Shown piece after piece: positions 1 to 11,047 of a stretch of 64,000 bases of DNA. The first letter of the stretch is position 1; every line of letters starts with the position of its first letter. Both the position numbers and the translations under genes were made by a program. This stretch comes from Agrypnia vestita (taxonomy: Eukaryota; Arthropoda; Insecta; Trichoptera; Phryganeidae): assembly GCA_016648135.1 (NCBI GenBank), contig JADDOH010007988.1, forward strand, positions 1 through 64,000. Direction: 5' to 3'. A model generated the notes under the pieces. The model was not told the DNA's origin and searched no databases. It was given only the letters and a program-made list of their open reading frames with translations.

Positions 1-91
1 ATTTTTGATGTCCATACTTGGCTTTTTTGAATATTATTATTTTAGGATTTTCTAAATTCATTAAATCTATATCTATGTCGACCATCACAGC
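1..91. repeat. 91-bp direct repeat, copy 1
   Basis: Positions 1-91 match 9312-9402 base for base except for three substitutions, with no gaps, in the same orientation. The match stops sharply after ACCATCACAGC on the right. The left limit is unknown because the window begins inside the repeat. It lies within the broken minus-strand reading frame. Confidence 0.9.
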
Positions 92-288
92 TTCCCCCTT
101 ATTTAGAGAGAGGAATGATCTATCAGATCGAGCCTATCTGCTAAATAACCCAATAGGATAGTATATTTCGTGATACTTATCAAGAGTTTCTAAAATTCCT
201 TGGAAAATTAATCGTTGTTCTTTCCTTTCTCCGCGTACTATATTTCTATTAGGGTCGAATTCTTTTTCAATGGAACCTTCTTTGCGTA
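1..288 (-). pseudogene. Broken unrecognised coding sequence, runs off left edge
   Basis: Read on the minus strand from about 288 down to 1, one frame stays open for roughly 96 codons apart from a single TAG at 134-136. The translation is highly charged and protein-like; segments include EKEFDPNRNIVRGERKEQ, then LETLDKYHEIYYPIGLFSR before the stop and MVDIDIDLMNLENPK after it. Such composition is unusual here, because chance frames in this window are rich in F, I, L, Y and K from AT-rich DNA. The last 30 codons recur at 9312-9402 with the frame kept, which also argues for past coding. I do not recognise the family. A gene or ORF of a large mobile element, or an exon fragment, are both possible. 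The in-frame stop means it is unlikely to be functional. Confidence 0.45.
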
Positions 289-424
289 TTTAAAGCTACT
301 GTAAACCATCTGCCTGTCATTCAAACGAAAAGTGTACAACTAATATAAATATAAGATTTGAAAGCAAAAGGGACTGTATCTAATTTATTCAATTGACTGA
401 AAAGGTTCGATTCTTCATAATCGA

Positions 425-1330
425 TTGAATGCCTCAGTAATCTCATCATTGTGTCTGCTAACCACTCAAGCTCCATCCTGTTATCAACACTTAAAAGGAA
501 CGCCCCTTCCCCCACTTTGTTATCCTCCTTGCTTCCCTTACAATGGTACACTCCTAGTGTTCACCACCTCGCAACTCTATACTACTTTCCCCAGCATATA
601 CCTCCCTTCCCCCAGAATATACTCCCACTAACACTCCCCACATCCCCTTCAAGCTATACAAACCAACTCAACCGAGTAAATATTAACTGTATATTTCTCC
701 TATCAAATGCGAGCTACGAAAAATTTGAAGTTCCAGAATTATGATAACCTATGAATTAATGTACAATCTATTCATATAAATTTAACAACCAGCTTCCTAA
801 TATATAGAGCAAACCCTTCGATCTCAATATCCTCCGTACACGAGTAAGCATGATGACGATGATGCTTGCTATCCACTCTAAAAAGAAAAGGTGCAGCCCG
901 CCTCCAAATTTTCTAATGACTAGTCGCAAATGGACAAGCCCCTTCAATAACCGTTGGGCGTCGTTTCAACTAACTGTCCAGCTAACCCTCCAAAGAGATG
1001 CCCAAAGACGATGCATATTTGTTAAAGAAGTAGAGCTTCAACCATAACCCAGTTGTCAAGAAGGTTTCCAATAACTATTCCTTGCTATCCTACCATGGTG
1101 TACCCCGACAAGTGTTCACCATCTTGTAACACAACTCTAATTCCCCCTTCCCCCAAACTATACAACCTCTTCTATCTGAAACTCGTATAGTCCTATTTTA
1201 ACCGAGTGAATGGTCAACCGTATATTCCTACTATAATTGCAAAACCGCGACAAAATGAACTCTAGTACCCCACCTGTGTTATGAACCTTATGCATATGCG
1301 CAGAACGTTTCCTATTATGTAGAATCAACC
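425..1330. repeat. Degenerate tandem/dispersed repeat block
   Basis: Two diverged copies of a pyrimidine-rich segment lie about 600 bp apart. Both hold CTTCCCCC-like tracts, GTGTTCACCA, a CTATAC tract, then ACCGAGTRAAT and a TATATTYCTCCTA-like end (about 480-740 and 1070-1260). The segment at about 800-1080 is repeated near 2285-2460: ACCCTTCGAT, TCAACTAACT, CCAGCYAACCCTC, then TAACTATTCCTT occur in the same order. Short reading frames here are low-complexity and unlike real proteins. I see no gene. Confidence 0.6.
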
Positions 1331-1389
1331 TATTGTCCCCAATATTCTACGTATACTGTAATGACTGCCACAATTTATTGTTGGTGTAA

Positions 1390-2280
1390 TATGATGAAGA
1401 AGAGGAAGAAAAAAGCCATAAAAGTAGTGGATGACGACAGAAAAAGAAGAAAATGAATCCAAAGAAAGGCATAAGATAAAGAAGAAAAGTCACAACCGAG
1501 TGTAGTAGTAGATAAAGACGAAGAAGAAGAAGTTGAAAGAAAAATAAGAAGAAGACGTGAATGTAGCAGTAAGTAAAGAAAAAAAGAAGATGAAGAAAAG
1601 ACGTAGAAAAAGAGTCTAAAATTATAAGATAAACAGAAGAAGACGACACATGAATGTAGTTATAGGAAAAGAAGAAGAAGAATAAGAAGAAGAAGATGAA
1701 GAGAAGACGAAGAAAACCAGTGGATAAGTATAAGATAAACGGAAGAAGACGAAATGAATGTAGTTATAGGAAAAGAAGAAGAAGAAGAAAGAAAAGAGAA
1801 GAAAGAAGAAGAAAAGAAGAAGAAGAAGAAAATAATGTAGTAATAGGAAAAGAAGAAGAAGAAGAAAAGGTAAAGAAGAAGAGAATACGAAGAAAAGACG
1901 TAGAAAAACAGTCGAAAAGTTTAAGATAAATGGAAGGAGACGAAATGAATGTAGTAATAGGAAAAGAAGAAGAAGAAGAAAGTGGAGAAGCAGTCGAAAG
2001 ATATACCATAAGACGAAGAAGTAGTTGCAACGTATTGTAATAATTGCTATTTATAGAAGAGAAGGCGTTTGAAAAGTAAAGCATAAACGGTATGTATTCA
2101 AAGAAGAAAAAGACTAGAGTGAACATAATCAATAAAAAAAAACCTTCTTACCGAAGAAGAAGAAGAAGAAGACGCTGTTGAAGTCAATATAACTAAAAGG
2201 GGGAAAGAAAATATATATATAACCGATAGCATATACGAATAAGAAGAAGACGAAGAAGAAGAAGAGGAAGAAAAGGATAG
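1390..2280. repeat. GAA-rich complex minisatellite
   Basis: About 0.9 kb is almost entirely purine on the plus strand and dominated by GAAGAAGAA. Inside it a longer unit recurs: GACG, then ATGAATGTAGTWATAGG, then AAAAGAAGAAGAAG (copies near 1648, 1750 and 1942; a shorter AATGTAGTAATAGG near 1834), and AAGACGWAGAAAA followed by AAGATAAAYGGAAG (near 1600-1635, 1710-1745 and 1895-1935). So this is a higher-order repeat, not a simple trinucleotide run. Open frames across it (poly-R/K/E, or S/F on the other strand) are artefacts of composition. Confidence 0.8.
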
Positions 2281-2900
2281 GAACAAACCCTTCGATAATT
2301 GTAGAACGTAAAAGAATATATAACTATTATCCGTCTCAACTAACTTTCCAGCCAACCCTCAAGAGTGATATCTAAAGACGACGCATGTTTGTAGAAGAAG
2401 TGCATCCAGATGTCAAGAAAAGTTTCCCATAACTATTCCTTACTAACCTGTCTTCCCCCAAATTGTTAAGCGTTTGTCAAATAATCAGGCGCGACTCCTC
2501 CGTATAACTGTAATATCGTTCCTCCCAAAACTTATTGAAAACCTAAAACAACTTTATTAATATGTTCCGTATTCATCATCCCCATACTTATATGTAACAT
2601 AACATTATAAAATTTTTAAGTGTTCCTTTAACAACGCGAACATGTTTAACGAAGTACACTGTTACAAATCAGAAGAGGTGAACCCTAATATCTGTACTAG
2701 CTGTAGTAGTCATCACCAACACTGATACCCACAGAAGATGTATGTGTGTAACTGAATCAAGAATTCCTAACGTATAATTCGGTTTGCTATACGACTGGAA
2801 TCTATTCAAGATCCAAACGTCCAACCTTTCTACCTCAATCTAAAAGTAATGCCACGACGACGCATGAAGGTGGATGAAGCTAATGATTTCGTTATGCTAC
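2281..2900. repeat. Second copy of the upstream repeat, then degenerate DNA
   Basis: 2285-2460 repeats, in diverged form, the segment at about 800-1080: ACAAACCCTTCGAT, TCAACTAACT, CCAACCCTCAA, and TAACTATTCCTTA. This places the GAA minisatellite between two copies of the same flank. The remainder to 2900 contains a similar GACGACGCATG motif near 2855 but no gene. Confidence 0.5.
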
Positions 2901-4520
2901 TACTATTTAATCTACTAAAAATCTATTTTCAAAATTTTTTTTTTTTCAAAATGTTCCAGAAGAATTCAAAAGCTCTCCTGAAAAATTTCTTTTTTATTTT
3001 ATTTTATCACTATTCAAAAGGATTTCTACATACACCCAATGTATAGTAAAAACAATAAATGCTTTATCAATCATAGCGTTACGATTTCTCAAAACTTGAA
3101 GAAACTCACATATCGTTAATTCCGGATTTACTTTTGTATTATTTCCAAGAAGATTGCGCCTAAAACTAAAACAACCCTTATATAGATACGTACGAAATTT
3201 GAAGTAGTGAGATGTTTATTTCTACTCTGCCTATAAATAAGCTATATCAACGTATATTGTAATATAATATTTATTAATGAAGATAAAACAATTTCAATTA
3301 ACGTTGCAATGAAGCGAAACAAAGGAATATATATAAAAAAAAACAAGTCCAATTTTTAATTATTCGTTACTAAGAGTATATATATATTGCGCTCTCTATT
3401 ACCGCTTCCTATAGACTAATACTAGCGAAGGCTCAAAACTTTCTCTGATTTCCGCTAGATGGCGGTAGTATGACCATTTTAATTCATATGCCAGGCCGTC
3501 TTGTAAATAAAAATGGAAGCAATTTTATTCTTGTAATTCAAATCAAAATAATTTTTAGATCAAAACAAGAAACTCAAATAATTATTTCGTGCAACAATAC
3601 GCGTCTGTGTTTATATTACGAACAAGTCTATCAATCCTGCATACAACAAAGAAATTATAATTAGTTTGAATAACCAGAACCGTATATAACTGTGTATAAC
3701 AATTAAGAACACATTTAGATAATTAGAATAATTAAGAACCATAATAAATCAATGAAGGAAATTATTATTTTTTTTCAATTAATTCAGCAACATTGTAGAT
3801 TGACATTTTATTTTTTTAGGACAATTTTTAATATAACACCTTGACGATAAAAAGGTATCTCCGAAACATGCACGTGAAAGTTATCAAATAATATAAGTAG
3901 ATTTGTAAGAATACTATAATCAATAAATTTTTTGTGTAATTATTATCTGTAAAAATTTAGCTGAATTTAAAGATCTTTTTTTTTTCAAATATAGAAACCC
4001 TTTTTAATATCCATAAGACAAATATATAACAAGTGTGGATTTATTTAATTTACATTAACCTTAATTTAATTAAGATTAATTTATATTAATTTTTAATTAT
4101 GAAACCAGACGGATAATTATTAAAATATTTTTCGCATTTGTATCATAATTGTACATAACCGAAAGAGAAAAGTAAATATTATAAAACATCGGATTTATAA
4201 TTTTTTTTATAAAATAAAATATATATCAAATGTTCACATGGCAAAATCCGTTTAATATAATTCTTGTGTACCCCGTATACTAAAAGTTTTCGGTTTTATA
4301 TCTTCTTTTCTTTTAGATTCATATATTCTCGTGTTTATATTTTCTACTAAATTGTTATCCGGTTTTTTATATTTATTTTTACTTTTATATTTTTCTGCTA
4401 TTATTATTAATTACTATTGCATAACTCGTAAGCGAAAATATTTGCCACTGAACAGATTTTATCTAGCGTTGGTTAATTATTAGTTTATATTAATATAAGA
4501 AATTAAATTAAAACCGAATT
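2901..4520. other. AT-rich stretch without a gene
   Basis: Long T and A runs, no coding-like frame. The only point of note is CCGCTAGATGGCGG near 3452-3466, a nearly palindromic GC-rich site in AT-rich surroundings. Confidence 0.6.
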
Positions 4521-4534
4521 TTAAGCTATCATAA

Positions 4535-4850
4535 ACCCTCCGTGGCGCGCGCTGAAATCTGTCGCGGTGATCTGCCCGCATTCCAAGTCTATATTTCTTT
4601 GCATTTCTTCGGGCGCGACCTGTCCATATCCGCGAAGCAAACAGTCTGTTCATATACGCCCGACCGCGATAGTCAAACTTATCAAACGCTAAATGCTCAA
4701 ACGTCTTGGGTCTCTGCCGCATCTTCCACGCTTGGGCCGAAACGTGTCCGCTCGCGTTTTATAGGGAAACCGTCGCCGGTCTCTCTAACACGCAGCGCTC
4801 GCAAACCCGGCGGCTTTGGCCGTGTTCGGTGGTATATTTGCGAAACACAA
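4535..4850. other. GC-rich block of unknown function
   Basis: About 315 bp is rich in CpG (GGCGCGCGCTG, CGGGCGCGACC, CCGGCGGC), in sharp contrast with AT-rich DNA on both sides. Reading frames exist on both strands but are basic and arginine-rich as expected from CpG content, and none is recognisable. It leads directly into a tandem repeat. It could be a promoter, a terminal region of a mobile element, or part of the repeat array. Confidence 0.4.
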
Positions 4851-5160
4851 ACACAAACGCAATAATTAAAACCATTCAAATGTGAATCGTTTGAATCTCA
4901 ACTACATATTTGTTACACTGCGATCGCAAATCCCGATGGCCCAGGCCGTGACAGTGGTATACTTGCGAGAAAACAAATGCAATAATTAAAACCTTTCAAA
5001 CGTGAATCGTTTGAATCCTAACTACATATTTGTTATACTGCGATCCGCAAATCCCGATGGTCTTTTTTAGATTGTGACGGTGGCTTACTTGTGAGATCGC
5101 ATTCAAACAATTATTAAAATATTTTTCAAATGTGAATCATTTGAATTCAAACCACATAAA
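4830..5160. repeat. Tandem repeat, about 125-bp unit, 2.6 copies
   Basis: Three consecutive units start at about 4830, 4953 and 5082. Each has GGYWTAYTTGYGAGA-like sequence, then CAATAATTAAAACC, then the imperfect palindrome TTCAAAYGTGAATCGTTTGAA-like core, then ACTACATATTTGTTAYACTGCGATC and CAAATCCCGATGG. The third unit is truncated and more diverged. Confidence 0.8.
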
Positions 5161-5419
5161 ATGAATGAGATATGAAATAAATCACATATTCTATAAAATG
5201 GAGCAATACTTTTACAAAGAAACAGGCATTCCAAAATCGAACTAATATATCACAAGGACCAAAATTACTACAATAATTTTCGTTCACAAAATATTAAATA
5301 ATAAAAATGCCAACTGTCTATATGACAAACAACCTAAAGAAATTTCTAATACCTAGTATCACGTTTGTCTACAAATCTCAGTACGTGGTTCACATAAATG
5401 CTCAATCTTTTTTCTTTGA

Positions 5420-6310
5420 TGTCACGGACCGTGGTCCGCGATTGTTTAAATAAAACCGCTTTTATAATCAAATATTTTCTTTCATTTATAATATTAACTA
5501 AACCAAAATGATTTTATTACTATGCAAATGAGTCCAACGAATACGCTCCTGTCTGGTCAACGGCACCACTGAGATGACCCTGATAGATCGTGGGGGCATC
5601 CTAATCAAATCGAGCGAACTGTATTTAATGTCGAAATGATGTTCAATTAATATTATTAAAGCATTTTATTGTATTTCAATATAAATCGTTCTCCTGGTCA
5701 CGGTAAGCACTGTGATGACCCTCGTAGATAGAGGGTCCTCGGGTCTTGAAACATTTATAATTTAGTATAGCTACTGGTCCGGCACCAGAGTTAGACATCC
5801 CATGGGGTGTGTGTTGAATATATAAGGTGAAGCAAATCTATAATACAAATCATTCCATTGCAACTCAATGTAAATCATATGACCCTAATGTGGGTCCTAC
5901 TAAATAATGAAGGTTAGTAAGTAGCAAAACGTCACGTTCAAAATACAATATATTGGATTATTAAATATTTCATTATTCTTATATGTGAGCGCGCGCGATT
6001 GAGCGACAGGATGCAACCGGTCGACTTCAACCATATGATGTAGCGATACAGTTGTTAAAAATTAAATATTCTATACAGAAATATTACTACTACTAAAATT
6101 CAACTTTTCATATGAAATAATGTTCTATACTATCAGAAATTACTCTAAACGATAAATTAACTAAAAATACGTATTAACTTAAAATAATATTAAATAATAT
6201 AAATTTCATTGCAATGAATAAAGTCATTTACCGTATGATGTTAGCGAAAATAGTTGTATGGCGCGGGTGGCAACGGCCGAGGTCGACAGATACGCTGTAA
6301 CTATAAAAGG
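5420..6310. repeat. Diverged repeat units with GC-rich cores
   Basis: At least three related units can be seen. Near 5550-5600 and 5690-5750 the pattern is CTGGTCA, an ACGG box, CACTG, GATGACCCT, GTAGATAG and a GGG-rich end; a shorter form lies near 5770-5810. Further on, two units share CATATGATG/CGTATGATGTTAGCG, a GTCGAC core and a run into AAATATT (about 6000-6070 and 6230-6340). No coding frame is seen. Confidence 0.5.
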
Positions 6311-6463
6311 ATCGCGAAATAAAATATTATACCTTCTATGAAATATTATAAATAATGTATTCTATACAATATTAATACTCTGCCTGTGCCAACTATACAT
6401 TCAACTAAAATATATACTATTAACTGGAAATAATTATTCTGTGAAAATTGCGCTTTTGAATGC

Positions 6464-6521
6464 AATATTAACTAAAAATATTAACTAAAAATATTAACTA
6501 AAAATATTAACTAAAAATATT
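6464..6521. repeat. 13-bp minisatellite, about 4.5 copies
   Basis: The unit AATATTAACTAAA is repeated head to tail four and a half times with almost no variation. Confidence 0.95.
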
Positions 6522-7350
6522 TCTAACATCTTGGGTTCGCACACTATATTGATAATACCTAATGCCCTTCGCATTTACTAAATGTATTACCTAAATAACC
6601 ACAGCTATACCATCCTGTCCGTCAGGGACGAAACATAAAACACAGTTATATTTCTAAAATTGCTACCTCTTACGCGACAAAAATACCTATTACAGTCGGG
6701 CTATGAATATGAACTATCTCCGCCTCATAATGGCGCCTGGAACCAATACTAAAAACCTCACTAGAAATAATAAATGCGACTAAATCTCGATAAATACAAT
6801 ATATACTATTTGTAATACGTTGTTGAATTGGCACATGATTCGTCTAATGGATGAAGGACCCCGTTGTGTATCGTAATAACTTCAAATTCTTTTATAGGAG
6901 CAGTGTGGAAACAATTGCATAATATTACGTAATAAAATCATCTAACGAACCTAATAATCTATACATTTATGTTACAATAAAATACATACACTAGAAAGAA
7001 TTCGTGTATTAGAAATAAAACATTTTCGATTTGAGACAAACCAGTAAAATCGTTCGAACGGCGCAAAGGGAAAAAATTCACACATATTAAATAACACTGA
7101 AATTAATAATTATAAACACTTTGTATTAGCAAATTCTTACCTTGAATGGTTTCGTTCTAGACGTGCATGAACCTGTTCATATTAATTCCGTGGGAAAATA
7201 ATACATATATTTACTATCTACGAAATACGACATTTTTGAAGCGAAACTTCTTTATAAATAAGTAGATAAGGTCTCGGGGATGGTTTATTCGAAAGGATTC
7301 TACAACAGCCCGTGAGTTTATATGAAATAATAGTTTCTTTGAATGCTAAA
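6522..7350. other. AT-rich stretch without a gene
   Basis: I see no coding-like frame and no clear repeat here. Confidence 0.5.
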
Positions 7351-7363
7351 TTTTGGTTTTTTA

Positions 7364-7392
7364 AACCCTCAGCATCTCTGCTGAGAGGGGTT
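7364..7392. other. Hairpin
   Basis: CTCAGC ATCTCT GCTGAG forms a perfect 6-bp stem with a 6-base loop, extended outward by AACCC against GGGGTT with a bulge. Its role is unknown. It marks the start of a less AT-rich stretch running to about 8200. Confidence 0.6.
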
Positions 7393-7516
7393 GAGGCTCC
7401 GCGCCCGCCTAAACCCGGTGGCCGACTTCCTAAGTGACTAAACGACCCCCCTTGTTCCTCCGGAACTTACTGCATCCCGAGACTCTATCTCTTCTTTACG
7501 AGATGTGATCCCGTGA

Positions 7517-7648
7517 CGCCCTTCTTTTAGGCTTATAATTGAGAAGGCCGTACTCTTTTGGTACGAGTTTCTGATGATGTGTGTTGTCTTGAGGCGCCTT
7601 TCTTTTAGGCCGGTGTTTGAAGAATCATGTACTCTTTTGGTAAGAATT
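7517..7648. repeat. Tandem duplication, about 79-bp unit
   Basis: TCTTTTAGGC, then about 20 bases later GTACTCTTTTGGTA, occur at 7523/7550 and again at 7601/7629. GATGATG- and GATGACGA-like ends follow each copy. The copies are clearly diverged, so the duplication is old. Confidence 0.75.
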
Positions 7649-8289
7649 GATGACGACATTAGCCTCCTTTGCGGGCATAGTCAGCGATGTTACAAATTAT
7701 TGTGCAATCTCATTATGCCTTTTCAGAACGGCGTCCCACGATTCTGCATCTTGCAACATTTACTTTGGACAAATGTTAGAGTGTTAGTAACATATTTATA
7801 ATATCCCAGCTATTCCATATGAGTGAATGATTTTTATACTGATTCTAGCTCTGTCTTTTTACAGAGGATGAAATAGAAGTTAACGTTTTCTATTGAGATT
7901 TCATAGCATTCAGGCATGAAAATCCTTCCAAAGTCAGAGAATTCACGACGTTGGTTCACGCTGTTTTTGAGCAGGATGAGGCTCGAAGGTCGAGTCTAGT
8001 GGCCACTCCGATCAACAAGGGAGGTCCCGCTTTTAAGAGTACCTCACAGGGGCTTGCGCGAATTCCAGGCTTATGACCCGAGCGTCATCCACAACCTCAC
8101 CTAGCTCAACGTTCGTAAACCAGAAAACTCCAATTTCAGTTAGATCTCCCCATTCTGTCCTTTACTCGTCGTTCTGAAGCTACTTGTTAAGCCAGATGTA
8201 CCGATGTACTCAAATCATAAAGACTTGGCTGAAGACCGGATTGCGCAATACTTATGCAACACAATTATTATTAGGCAACTAAGCATTTC

Positions 8290-8590
8290 TTATAGAATTA
8301 CGTGTATTCAATTATTAGTAAAAATAGTTTGAAAATCCCCATACTTTAAAATATATTCGTTCGGAAGAATTTCTCGTACTATTTGGATTGATATCTGGTT
8401 ATGCAATACATAACGCGTCGACAATATTATGAATCTATTAAGCACTGCTTAAGAGCTCCGTAAAATCAATTGTTAATACAAATGGTATGAAAATCCCCAT
8501 GCATCAAAATATATTCGTTTGGGAGATATTCCCGTACGAATTGAGCCAAGATCACACAAGAAATCGTGATATTAATTATACATTATTGCT
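8290..8590. repeat. Tandem duplication, about 158-bp unit
   Basis: GAAAATCCCCAT, then AAAATATATTCGTT, then GGRAGAWATTYCTCGTACTA-like sequence occur from 8331 and again from 8489. The upstream AATTRTTAGTA/AATACAAAT flank is also shared. Confidence 0.75.
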
Positions 8591-8639
8591 CCGATTTTAA
8601 ATCTTCCCAAAATAAATACATTTCAATAGTGAAAATAAT

Positions 8640-9170
8640 TAATCGATAGATAATATAAATGTGTTCCTTAGCTGTTACACAGTGGCGGTATGATCCTCTC
8701 TGGTACTGATGAATGGTAGATTCCTCCATACGTCCGGGCAGCAACTCCGTCCGCAAATGATGTTCTGGAACTCAGGGCTCCGTCGGTAGTCTGTTGGGCA
8801 GCGCTCCCGCTCGCAAGTCTGGTCTCGAACTGAAGGGGCTGAGTACATCGTGTTCGCTCCTTTTATAGTAACGATTTCACCATACCTCTGAAATCCACGC
8901 TAGTGCAGTGACTCATCCTATGCGCGATGACCTCACCGCCGGCGCTCGCCATTGGCCGGACTCAGCCATCAGGACGGTCGCCTCCGGCTCAACCCGTCGA
9001 AAGGTAACGCGTGCCTGTGATTGGTCCGTTTCGTTAAAATAAGAGTAAAGCACTCGCTACACGCGAGACTTGCTGTTCCGTTTCATAAATAATAAAGGCT
9101 CGCTCGCACCTACACACAAGGTCGAGTCTATTAGGATTGGCAACCGATATCAATTTAACACAGAATTATA
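8640..9170. promoter_or_regulatory. GC-rich promoter-like block (possible LTR)
   Basis: This is about 500 bp of moderately CpG-rich DNA. On the minus strand it has CCAAT boxes (complements of ATTGG at about 8949 and 9019), a TATAAAA box at 8867-8861, and arthropod initiator-like TCAG sites 27 bases (CTCAGCC) and 36 bases (TTCAGTT) downstream. On the plus strand AATAAAGG follows at about 9090, then a GC-rich tail. This mix of a promoter and a polyadenylation-like signal is what an LTR would show, but I see no partner LTR, no primer site I trust, and no gag-pol frame. A cellular promoter or an old element fragment are alternatives. Confidence 0.4.
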
Positions 9171-9270
9171 TCTATGGTATAATAAAGATCTAAGAAATAT
9201 TACTTGTATAGCTGATTATTCAATATTTTGTTAGCCTCTTGTAATACATAGAATCTTAAGAAGAAATATA

Positions 9271-9400
9271 TCAGGCTTTTACTTTTAAACGATTCCAAAC
9301 AGAAGAAATATATTTTTGATGTCCATACTTGGCTTTTTTGAATATTATTATTTTAAGATTTTCTAAATTTATTAAATCTATCTCTATGTCGACCATCACA
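9271..9400 (-). pseudogene. Second fragment of the unrecognised coding sequence
   Basis: On the minus strand this copy reads MVDIEIDLINLENLKIII and continues past the repeat junction into YISSVWNRLKVKA before a TGA at 9271-9273. Over the 91 shared bases two of the three differences from the left-edge copy are conservative or change one residue, and the frame is intact. The piece is about 40 codons, preceded by an in-frame stop. It may be the true C-terminal end of the protein seen broken at the left edge. Family unknown. Confidence 0.4.
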
Positions 9401-9402
9401 GC
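9312..9402. repeat. 91-bp direct repeat, copy 2
   Basis: Partner of 1-91, in direct orientation and 88 of 91 bases identical. Similarity ends at ACCATCACAGC on the right, the same point as in copy 1. Confidence 0.9.
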
Positions 9403-9529
9403 CTGTCATAATCAACACTCTGTTAGAAGCTTCAACTAACAATAGCGCCTTTGAAAATGTATGGAAATATTTGGGTATGGCGTTCCACCCTCTCTTATAT
9501 AAATTATGTAGGAAAGATAGTTAAATATA

Positions 9530-9905
9530 TTAATTACTTATTTACTTACTACCACGTCATTTCCCCGTGGGGATAGACAGAGAGGATGTGGATAGACAGA
9601 GAGCCAAAATCTTCTGTCCCGACATACAACTTTCACCCCATCCACATTCATGCACCTTCGCATGCAAGTTCAACGATTATTGAGGCTCCTAACAAGACCG
9701 TCATTCAGTATCTGGTTAACCTGGTCAGGCGACGTCTCCAGCGGCCGCCCTCTCTTTCTGGCACCGCACCGTCAACATTTGCGTCGTATATTTTTCTTAC
9801 AATTCTTTCCCCATTCATTCGCTTAACATGCCCAAACCACTTGAGCGACCCTTTTTTTAAAATTCTATTCACCATGCTAAGATTAGCTTCACATTCATTC
9901 ATTCA
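9530..9905 (-). mobile_element. Non-LTR retrotransposon 3' end, decayed
   Basis: The minus strand encodes the C-terminal tail typical of many insect LINE reverse transcriptases: LKWFGHVKRMNGERIVRKIY, then an R/W-rich segment (EGGRWRRRL), and after a frame break LSVYPHGEMTW, the SAYP-like last residues of ORF2. The element ends in a TAAG/TAAAT tail running into 9530. The 5' part is missing, as usual for truncated LINE copies. Related 3' ends lie at 32.8-33.15, 59.87-60.13, 61.33-61.45 and probably 63.48 kb. I cannot assign the clade firmly. Confidence 0.75.
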
Positions 9906-11047
9906 TTCGTAATTCGTTCATTCTCTTCTCTATCATAAATAGATTTATCATAGACACACATACGTATAAATGATCTCATACGCTGCATTCAGTCTACTTT
10001 AGTTCCTCTTCTGCTGGCTCCATACTTCATCTCTATGTATTAGTGTTGGTACCCGGATTCTATCGCTAACGCTACTCTTACCTCGATTGACATGTATTAA
10101 TTACGGGGTATTATTTTGAGTACAATTCATAAAACACTTAATGTTGTTTTTATTTCCTTGTCAATATTTGTTATTCATAATCAATTTTAATATATTTAAA
10201 TCGCAGTACTGTATTTATCTTCTACGTTCAGATTTTTTTTACTCCATAATTAGACATTTTTAGTTTCACTCGCGGAGAACAGAAACACGAAGATGGTATT
10301 AAGAGTTGGTAGAAACATGTAATACGTGGATAAATACGGGAGGTCTGATTGAGGTGGATAACCTCAAAAAGTCGTTTCGAATCAGTGGACCGCGGTCTCA
10401 AAAAATAATAAATTAATGATCATTTTATACTGAATGTAGGTAACTAATATTTTGATGATAAAATTTTTTAATTTTTATGTTCTATGATGTTGATAAATTG
10501 ATTACTTCATTCAAGTCATTTGAGCTTAATTAATTCCAATAAATAATAAATAGTGCAAAAATTAACCACTTTAAATAATCATTCAGATAATAGCAGACTT
10601 TAATATTATAATATATATATATATAGATTGAATAACTTTATGGTAAAAGTAAATTTTTATAATTTTATCAACATAGTTTTCTTAATTTTTGCTTAAAACT
10701 AATAAATTAAAATTTTACCGTTATTCCCATGGATATAATACGAGAACTCTCTTAATAATTATATAATGTAGATAACTCTGATATTTACTTTCCAAAAATT
10801 TCAATAATCTTATATTTTCTTTGTGTCCCTTTGATAAATACATTCATTGCAAAAAACATTTAAATTAGTTGGAATCCTTAGCAAATTGATCTTTATTGCT
10901 ACATAACTATTTTTTTTCTAATGAAACGAGATGTAATACAAAAATCAATCATTTTTTTTTAAATAAGAAAATTTGCACATGTCTGTACGTTATCTAAAAA
11001 AAAAGATATAATTATGTTTTTATATTTAAGTATGAACTTCTTACAAA
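9906..11047. other. AT-rich stretch without a gene
   Basis: TTCATTCATTC microsatellite at the left, a TATATA run near 10607-10625, otherwise nothing I can name. Confidence 0.5.

Noticed and set aside
1696..2355. Long open frames rich in Arg/Lys/Glu (plus) or Ser/Phe/Leu (minus) across the GAA array
   Set aside because: They result from a purine-only strand with few possible stop codons; no protein-like complexity or conserved motif.
8700..8740. Further hammerhead motif at CTGATGAATGG
   Set aside because: Core CTGATGA is present, but GAAA is missing after the possible stem.
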